A stretch of DNA of 64,000 nt from Pseudomonas alkylphenolica (lineage in GTDB: Bacteria; Pseudomonadota; Gammaproteobacteria; Pseudomonadales; Pseudomonadaceae): assembly GCF_016009175.1 (NCBI RefSeq), contig NZ_JADUCM010000006.1:124001-188000 (forward strand), given 5' to 3'. Made by a program: the position numbers and the translations under genes. Of this stretch, positions 58,443-64,000 are shown piece after piece. The first letter of the stretch is position 1. Each line of letters begins with the position of its first letter. The notes beneath the pieces were generated by a model that was not told the origin of the DNA, did no database searches, and worked only from the letters and a program-made list of their open reading frames with translations.

Positions 58443-59897
58443 ATGGCGTTGCCGACCTTAAGGATCATTGGTTTCATCATCGGCATCTTCCTGATCACCC
58501 TGGCGATCAGCATGGTCGTGCCCATGGCCACCCTGGTGATCTTCGATCGCACCAGCGATCTGCCCTCGTTTCTCTGGGCCAGCATGATCACTTTTGTCGG
58601 CGGGCTCGCCCTGGTCATTCCGGGGCGCCCCGAGCACGTCCACCTGCGTCCGCGCGACATGTACCTGCTGACGGTCAGCAGCTGGCTGGTGGTGTGCATC
58701 TTCGCCGCCCTGCCGTTCCTGCTGACCCAGCACATCAGCTACACCGACGCCTTCTTCGAGAGCATGTCCGGCATCACCGCCACCGGCGCCACCGTCCTCA
58801 GCGGGCTGGACACCATGTCCCCCGGTATCCTGATGTGGCGCTCGCTGCTGCACTGGCTCGGCGGCATCGGTTTTATCGCCATGGCCGTGGCGATCCTGCC
58901 GCTGCTGCGCATCGGTGGCATGCGCCTGTTCCAGACCGAATCATCGGACCGCTCGGAAAAGGTCATGCCGCGCTCGCACATGGTCGCCAAGTCGATCGTT
59001 GCGGTTTATGTCGGTATTACCGCTCTGGGCGGCCTGGCGTTCTGGCTGGCGGGGATGAACGTGTTCGACGCGATCAACCATGCCATGTCTGCGATCTCCA
59101 CCGGCGGTTTCTCCACCTCCGACCAGTCGCTGGCCAAGTGGGACCAGCCGGCCGTGCACTGGGTGGCAGTGGTAGTGATGATTCTCGGCAGCTTGCCCTT
59201 TGCGCTGTATGTGTCCACCTTGCGCGGCAACCGCAAGGCACTGATCAAGGACCAGCAGGTTCAGGGGCTGCTGGCCATGCTGGTGGCCACTTGGCTGGTG
59301 CTGGGCACCTGGTACTGGGCAACCACCGACCTGCACTGGCTCGACGCATTGCGTCACGTGGCGCTGAACGTCACCTCGGTCGTCACCACCACCGGTTTTG
59401 CCCTGGGCGACTACAGCCTGTGGGGCAACTTCTCGCTGATGCTGTTTTTCTACCTGGGCTTCGTCGGCGGCTGTTCGGGCTCCACGGCGGGCGGGATCAA
59501 GATTTTTCGTTTCCAGGTGGCTTACATCCTGCTCAAGGCCAACCTCAATCAGCTGATCCACCCACGGGCAGTGATCAAGCAGAAATACAATGGCCACCGC
59601 CTGGATGAAGAGATTGTCCGCTCGATCCTGACCTTCTCGTTCTTCTTCGCCATCACCATCTGCGTGATCGCCCTGCTGCTGTCGCTGCTCGGGGTCGACT
59701 GGATGACCGCGCTGACCGGCGCCGCCAGCACGGTTTCGGGTGTAGGCCCGGGCCTCGGTGAGACCATTGGCCCGGCCGGCAACTTTGCCACGCTGCCGGA
59801 TGCAGCCAAATGGATCCTGGCCTTCGGCATGCTGCTCGGACGCCTGGAGATCATTACGGTGTTGGTGCTATGTATGCCGGCGTTCTGGCGTCACTGA
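58443..59897 (+). CDS. trkH: Potassium uptake protein TrkH
   Basis: A 484-residue K+ channel-like transporter with the repeated pore loops (FFESMSGITATGATVLSGLD; MSAISTGGFSTSDQSLAKWD; TSVVTTTGFALGDYSLWG; GAASTVSGVGPGLGETIGPA). It works with TrkA, not in this window. Its last 44 bp overlap the 3' end of the convergent AraC-type gene. Confidence 0.94.
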   Translation: MALPTLRIIGFIIGIFLITLAISMVVPMATLVIFDRTSDLPSFLWASMITFVGGLALVIPGRPEHVHLRPRDMYLLTVSSWLVVCIFAALPFLLTQHISYTDAFFESMSGITATGATVLSGLDTMSPGILMWRSLLHWLGGIGFIAMAVAILPLLRIGGMRLFQTESSDRSEKVMPRSHMVAKSIVAVYVGITALGGLAFWLAGMNVFDAINHAMSAISTGGFSTSDQSLAKWDQPAVHWVAVVVMILGSLPFALYVSTLRGNRKALIKDQQVQGLLAMLVATWLVLGTWYWATTDLHWLDALRHVALNVTSVVTTTGFALGDYSLWGNFSLMLFFYLGFVGGCSGSTAGGIKIFRFQVAYILLKANLNQLIHPRAVIKQKYNGHRLDEEIVRSILTFSFFFAITICVIALLLSLLGVDWMTALTGAASTVSGVGPGLGETIGPAGNFATLPDAAKWILAFGMLLGRLEIITVLVLCMPAFWRH

Positions 59898-60945
59898 CCG
59901 GTTCATTGCTCGCCTCTTCGGGCTCTGTCACCACCACGCCGCTGCACATGCGGGCCCGGTACTCACCGGGCGTGACCGCGAACCAGCGGCGAAACGCCCG
60001 GAAAAAGTTGCTTGGGTCAGCAAAGCCGAGCAGATAAGCGGTTTCCAGCAGGGTCATGCTTGGCTGCGCCAGGTACTGCTCGGCAAGTTCACGCCGGGTG
60101 TCGTCGAGCAAGGTCTGGAAGCTGGTGCCCTCCTCCTGCAACCGCCGCTGCAACGTGCGCTGGGACATGTGCAGGGACTGGGCCACCATCTCTCGCTTGG
60201 GCTCCCCCTGGGGCAACACACGACAAAGCACCTGACGTGCCCGATGGGTCACCCGGCTCTCGGAAAAGCGCGCCAGGTACTCACCCGCGAAGCGGTCATG
60301 CAGCGTCGCCATCGCCTCATTGGCTGTCGGTAACGGTGCCTCCATGTCGGCACGTTCAAACACCAGTGCATCGTGGGCGGCGCCAAATATCAGCGGCGCA
60401 TGAAACGCCACCTTGTACGGCGTCAGGTCAGCCGGTTGCGGTCCCTGGATCAGTACCCGCCGCGGCTGGATCAGCCGCCCACTGAGCCAGCTGCACAACG
60501 ACAGGGCGCAGGCCAGCGAGGCTTCGGCACTGTGCCGGGTGGGAGGAAGATGGTCGCCATGCACGGTGAGGATCAACGCATAGCCGTCGGGTTCCAGACG
60601 AAAGCTCAGGTCAGAGCTTTCGGCGATGATACGCTGGTAACGTACCAGCCGCTCGAAACCTTCGGCCAGGGTCCGGCTCGACATCAAGGCGTAACCGACC
60701 ACATGAAATGACGCAGGGCGCACCACCCGGGCCATGTTCAGGCCAATGGCCTGGTTGCCAGACAGGTCCACGGCCAGTTGCCACAGACGGGTCATGGAAT
60801 CTTGGGTAAAACGTGCATCCGGGTCGTCCAGCGCGGCGAAATCCAGGCCGAGCTGTTTGAACATTGCACGGCAATCCAGCCCTTCCAGCTCGAGTGCCTT
60901 GACGATCCCTGATGCCCAGCTTGCTGACGTGGTTCTTTCGCTCAT
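59854..60945 (-). CDS. AraC-family regulator with arabinose-binding-like N-terminal domain
   Basis: A 363-residue regulator. The N-terminal sensor domain (about 15-195; SFHVVGYALMSSRTLAEGFE) belongs to the family found in OruR/ArgR-like and GbdR-unrelated AraC proteins. The C-terminal double helix-turn-helix lies at about 235-335 (VAQSLHMSQRTLQRRLQEEG; LLETAYLLGFADPSNFFRAF). A 30-residue tail follows, encoded partly within the trkH overlap. Target genes cannot be read from context. Confidence 0.88.
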   Translation of the reverse strand: MSERTTSASWASGIVKALELEGLDCRAMFKQLGLDFAALDDPDARFTQDSMTRLWQLAVDLSGNQAIGLNMARVVRPASFHVVGYALMSSRTLAEGFERLVRYQRIIAESSDLSFRLEPDGYALILTVHGDHLPPTRHSAEASLACALSLCSWLSGRLIQPRRVLIQGPQPADLTPYKVAFHAPLIFGAAHDALVFERADMEAPLPTANEAMATLHDRFAGEYLARFSESRVTHRARQVLCRVLPQGEPKREMVAQSLHMSQRTLQRRLQEEGTSFQTLLDDTRRELAEQYLAQPSMTLLETAYLLGFADPSNFFRAFRRWFAVTPGEYRARMCSGVVVTEPEEASNEPVSDARTPAYIAPTP

Positions 60946-61107
60946 GGCCGGCTTCTTTTTGTTCGAACTGACCGCTCCTGCGGCGAACTCAAAGGATACT
61001 CAAATGGCGCCCATTGTCACTGCCCGCGATTTTTACTCACTCTAGACTCAGATTTGGATCCATGCCGTGTATCTTCACTTGTATCGTTAGCTTTAAGGAG
61101 CTACATC

Positions 61108-61419
61108 GTGAACAACGCTCCGCAATTTCGCAGTTTTGCCGAGTTTTACCCCTATTACCTGGAAGAACACAGCAACCCCACCTGTCGGCGCCTGCACTTT
61201 GTCGGCACCAGCCTGGTAATCGCCTTGCTGGCCTTCACCATCGGCAGCGGCAAATGGCTGTTGTTGCTGGCGATCCCCTTCGCCGGCTACGGGTTTGCCT
61301 GGATCGGCCATTTCTTTTTCGAGAAGAACCGCCCCGCCACCTTCAAGCACCCGCTTTACAGCCTCATTGGTGATTTCGCCATGTACCGCGACATGCTGCG
61401 CGGCAAGGTGTCGTTCTGA
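61108..61419 (+). CDS. DUF962 / Mpo1-like membrane protein
   Basis: A 103-residue protein starting (GTG) MNNAPQFRSFAEFYPYYLEE. Conserved DUF962 features: EEHSNPTCRRLHFVGTSL, two central helices and WIGHFFFEKNRPATFKHPLY. The yeast member Mpo1 is an iron-dependent dioxygenase acting on 2-hydroxy fatty acids; the same His positions are visible here. AAGGAG lies 6 bases before the GTG. The HD-domain gene follows 97 bp later on the same strand. Confidence 0.87.
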   Translation: MNNAPQFRSFAEFYPYYLEEHSNPTCRRLHFVGTSLVIALLAFTIGSGKWLLLLAIPFAGYGFAWIGHFFFEKNRPATFKHPLYSLIGDFAMYRDMLRGKVSF

Positions 61420-61516
61420 TTTAGGCCCACAAGGCCAGAAACGCGTCTTCAGCGGCCACTGCCTCGATTGACCGCCCGGGTAGAGTGGACTGACAGCCCC
61501 TGCCTCTGGAATGCCG

Positions 61517-62110
61517 ATGAATCAGCTGGCCCGCTTCACGCACATGCAAGAAGGTACCGAGCAGGACTGGGCGATCATTGCCAATGATTTCAGAGCCTAT
61601 GCCAGCCAGCTTGCCGAGCGGATCCTCACGCACCTGCAACTGCTCGACGGTGATTTCGGCGGTTTCCCCATCGACCGGCTCAGCCACTCCCTGCAAACCG
61701 CCACTCGCGCCTGGCGCGATGGACGTGACGAGGAATACGTGGTCTGCGCTCTGCTCCACGATATTGGCGACACCCTCGGCAGCTTCAACCACCCCGATAT
61801 CGCCGCCGCCATCCTCAAGCCCTTCGTCAGCCCGGAAAACCTGTGGATGGTGGAAAAACACGGGATTTTCCAGGGTTACTACTTCTTTCATCACCTAGGC
61901 ATGGACCGGCACCTGCGCGAGCAATTTCTGCCCCACCCGCAATACCAGCAGACCATCGAGTTCTGCGCCCTCTACGATGCCGCCGCCTTCGACCCGGCGT
62001 ATGAAAGCCTGCCTTTGAGCTTTTTCGAGCCGATGCTCAAGCGCCTGTTCGCCCAGCCACGCCAGTCGATCTACAAGGCAGCGCTGCAAGCGATGGCAGA
62101 AGACGCCTGA
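61517..62110 (+). CDS. HD-domain protein of the PhnZ/MIOX-like type
   Basis: A 197-residue protein with HSLQTATRAWRDG, the HD doublet ALLHDIGDTLG, FNHPDIAAAILKPF, a further His in VEKHGIFQGYYFFHH and a C-terminal Asp in FCALYDAAAFDP. This spacing suits a di-iron HD oxygenase (PhnZ, myo-inositol oxygenase) as well as an HD hydrolase. The substrate is unknown. The ATG at 61517 is preferred (GGA 6 bases upstream); ATG at 61511 adds two residues. Confidence 0.8.
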   Translation: MNQLARFTHMQEGTEQDWAIIANDFRAYASQLAERILTHLQLLDGDFGGFPIDRLSHSLQTATRAWRDGRDEEYVVCALLHDIGDTLGSFNHPDIAAAILKPFVSPENLWMVEKHGIFQGYYFFHHLGMDRHLREQFLPHPQYQQTIEFCALYDAAAFDPAYESLPLSFFEPMLKRLFAQPRQSIYKAALQAMAEDA

Positions 62111-62219
62111 TTTAGCGACGTTCAGTGACGCTGAACATAACCAGTCAACGTCGATCCGATGACATGCCAGGTGCTCCAGCAACCCTGTACACTGCCGCCA
62201 CTGCTTGGAGGACTCCGCA

Positions 62220-62984
62220 ATGAGCAGCGGCTCGATACTTTCCCTGCGTCACTACCGCCACGACCTGATTGCCCACAGCCATGAACACCCGCAACTGGTG
62301 TTCGGCCTTCGCGGGCAACTGGACTTCGAGCTGGAAGGCCGTGGCGCCCGGGTTGAACGCCAAGGCCTGATGGTCGTACCGTCCGGCGCCCATCATACCT
62401 GCGGCAGTGCCTCGGGCAGTCACTGCCTGGTCCTTGATGTACCCGGCGACAACTGGCTCGACAACAGCCTGGGGGAGCACGCCCAGGCCAGCCGAAGACT
62501 GCTCGAACATCACGGCCCGCTCAGCCTGGATACCCGCCAGCAGCAACTGGTCGACTGGTTGGCCACAAGCCCGGTGAACGACCCGTTGATAGCCCAGCAA
62601 GGCGCGGTCTTGTTGCTGGCCAGCCTCAACGCGGCTCCGGTGCCTGCTCCGCTGCCCAAGCGCCTGCCTTTTGCGCGCTTCGATGCGCATATCGAACAGA
62701 ACGCCGCGTACCCCTTGCAGGTGGCCGACCTCGCGCGCCTGGCCGGGTTGTCCGGCGCGCGCCTGCATGCTCGGTTTATCGCCGAAGCGGCAATGACGCC
62801 CATGGACTACATCCGCCAACGGCGGCTGCTGCAAGCACGCAAGCTGCTGGTCGAAACCGACCTTGCGATCGGTGAAATCGCCAACCGGGTTGGCTACAGC
62901 TCGCAAAGCGCATTCTCTGCCGCCATGCTCAAGGCCTTTGGTTGTGCACCCCGGACACTACGCCAAGAGTCTGGCGACAACTGA
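62220..62984 (+). CDS. AraC-family regulator with cupin sensor
   Basis: A 254-residue regulator: cupin-like N-terminal domain (about 8-100; HSHEHPQLVFGLRGQLDFEL, VPSGAHHTCG) and a C-terminal double helix-turn-helix (about 160-250; VADLARLAGLSGARLHARFI; GEIANRVGYSSQSAFSAAML). GGAG lies 10 bases before the ATG. The EamA transporter gene follows 77 bp later on the same strand and is its most likely target. Confidence 0.88.
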   Translation: MSSGSILSLRHYRHDLIAHSHEHPQLVFGLRGQLDFELEGRGARVERQGLMVVPSGAHHTCGSASGSHCLVLDVPGDNWLDNSLGEHAQASRRLLEHHGPLSLDTRQQQLVDWLATSPVNDPLIAQQGAVLLLASLNAAPVPAPLPKRLPFARFDAHIEQNAAYPLQVADLARLAGLSGARLHARFIAEAAMTPMDYIRQRRLLQARKLLVETDLAIGEIANRVGYSSQSAFSAAMLKAFGCAPRTLRQESGDN

Positions 62985-63061
62985 CGCGAGGACCGCGACA
63001 GACAGCCACCTGCACGGCTTCGTACACTGGCCGGGCTGTCTTGCCTACCACAAGGATCACC

Positions 63062-63946
63062 ATGAACCACCGCACTGCCCTTGGCGCCCTGCATATCGGC
63101 GCGCTGTTCTTCGGCCTGACTGGCGTTTTCGGCAAACTGGCCCAGGCGGCGCCGTCCGTCATCGTGTTTGGCCGCGCGGCTTTTGCGGTGTTGGCGCTCG
63201 GCCTGTTCGCCCGCCTGATGCAAAAAGGCTGGCAACCGCTGCAAGGCCAGGACTGGCGTCGACTGCTGTTGGGGGGCGTGCTGCTGGCCGGGCACTGGGT
63301 GAGTTTCTTCATTGCGGTAAAAGTTGCCGGTGTTGCCATTGCCACCCTGGGCTTTGCCAGCTTTCCGGCATTCACAGTGATCCTTGAAGGGCTGCTGTTT
63401 CGCGAGCGGATTCGTAGCAACGAAATCATCCTGGTGCTGTTGGTCAGCATCGGCCTGGTGCTGGTCACTCCGGATTTCGACCTGGCCAGCCAGGCCACCG
63501 GCGGCCTGCTCTGGGCTTTGTTGTCAGGCTTGCTGTTCTCGTTGCTGTCGCTGACCAACCGCGCCTCCAGCGGCCGCATTCCGGCAGTTCAGGCGGCGCT
63601 GTGCCAGAACGCGGTGGTTGCCCTGTGCCTGCTGCCGGCGGCCGCCCCGGCACTGGCCGATGTAGCAGCCATGGACTGGTTATGGATTGGCTTGCTGGGG
63701 GTGTTCTGTACGGGCGTCGCCCATAGCCTGTTCGTTGCCAGCCTTGCCGTGATCAAGGCGCGTACCGCCGCGGTGGTGTTTGCCCTTGAGCCGGTCTACG
63801 GCATTGCCATGGCCTGGCTGATCTTTGCCGAAATCCCGACCCTGCGCATGCTCCTGGGCGGCGTTCTGATCATTCTTGCCATTATTGTTTCCAGCCGCAT
63901 GGCGGCTGGCAATCAGGGAGCCAAGACAGTTGCAGTCGAAAGCTGA
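63062..63946 (+). CDS. EamA-type (DMT superfamily) transporter
   Basis: A 294-residue membrane protein with ten predicted helices in two EamA repeats (GALHIGALFFGLTGVFGKLA; GGLLWALLSGLLFSLLSLTN) and the conserved VFALEPVYGIAMAWLIFAEI near the end. Members export amino acids or other metabolites; the substrate is unknown. AAGGATCACC precedes the ATG at 63062; the longer frame overlaps the AraC gene. Confidence 0.9.
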   Translation: MNHRTALGALHIGALFFGLTGVFGKLAQAAPSVIVFGRAAFAVLALGLFARLMQKGWQPLQGQDWRRLLLGGVLLAGHWVSFFIAVKVAGVAIATLGFASFPAFTVILEGLLFRERIRSNEIILVLLVSIGLVLVTPDFDLASQATGGLLWALLSGLLFSLLSLTNRASSGRIPAVQAALCQNAVVALCLLPAAAPALADVAAMDWLWIGLLGVFCTGVAHSLFVASLAVIKARTAAVVFALEPVYGIAMAWLIFAEIPTLRMLLGGVLIILAIIVSSRMAAGNQGAKTVAVES

Positions 63947-63949
63947 AGC

Positions 63950-64000
63950 TCAGGAGCGGTCGTTGTGCCCAAGGTCGCGCTGCGGATCGATCTGGTCACG
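63950..64000 (-). CDS. C-terminal tail of an unidentified gene (partial)
   Basis: The reverse strand reads an open frame entering from the right edge and ending DQIDPQRDLGHNDRS before TGA at 63950-63952. It is convergent with the EamA gene, 3 bp away. Only 16 codons are visible, so the product cannot be named. Confidence 0.4.
   Translation of the reverse strand, partial: RDQIDPQRDLGHNDRS

Overview
The window is a contiguous piece of a Pseudomonas chromosome, most like the P. putida group. The diagnostic content is the bkdAA-bkdAB-bkdB-lpdV operon with divergent bkdR, the aruCFGDB-astE arginine succinyltransferase operon next to aotJQMP-argR, phhABC with phhR, amrZ, rsmA, a DUF2790 protein and REP sequences of the type TGTAGGAGCCAGGCTTGCC. 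Base composition is high in G+C and evenly so. I see no prophage, insertion sequence, integron or CRISPR array.

Layout. 1-3324: end of a flagellar/chemotaxis block (cheV, flgA, flgM, flgN, flgZ) with a sigma-54 site before flgA and a FliA site before flgM. 3479-6947: an MFS transporter, a glutamine-synthetase paralogue and bkdR. 7150-12132: branched-chain keto acid dehydrogenase. 12189-15063: a PAS-GGDEF diguanylate cyclase and a large two-domain peptidoglycan hydrolase without signal peptide, beside a tRNA-Arg(CCU). 15683-18684: a small exported peptide, phnN, amrZ and mgtE. 19016-19597: three near-identical tRNA-Arg(ACG) genes and tRNA-Ser(GCU). 19670-23984: rsmA, lysC, alaS. 24281-25031: an FMN riboswitch driving a type 2 lumazine synthase. 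25116-37192: arginine/ornithine catabolism and uptake with the ArgR regulator. 37765-46323: acsA, DUF2790 protein, phenylalanine hydroxylase system, a 42-residue ORF and a second MFS transporter. 46326-54311: arfB, an AroP-type permease, rluB, scpB, scpA, yciO, a PHP phosphatase, yciB and yciI. 54431-57454: a Cpx-type envelope stress cluster. 57785-64000: nitroreductase, TrkH, two AraC-type regulators, a DUF962 protein, an HD-domain protein, an EamA transporter and the tail of one more gene.

Functional themes. Much of the window is amino acid catabolism: valine/leucine/isoleucine (bkd), arginine (aru/aot/argR) and phenylalanine/tyrosine (phh, AroP permease), with acsA activating acetate. The aru and aot promoter regions share a TGTCGCATTG..GAAA element fitting the ArgR half-site, and TyrR-like boxes lie upstream of phhA and of the aroP-type gene, so each catabolic unit carries visible regulatory logic.

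The most unusual observations are: a REP sequence read in frame as part of the BkdB interdomain linker; a tandem duplication of the 3' end of cpxA together with a REP pair; an orphan, signal-less, probably bifunctional cell-wall hydrolase next to a tRNA; a His-rich small protein inside the aru operon before zinc-dependent AstE; an FMN riboswitch in front of a RibH2-type lumazine synthase; a sigma-54 promoter so close to flgA that the message may be leaderless; and absence of aotO. None of these proves a new system. All functions are predicted from sequence reading and memory of the families, with no database search.
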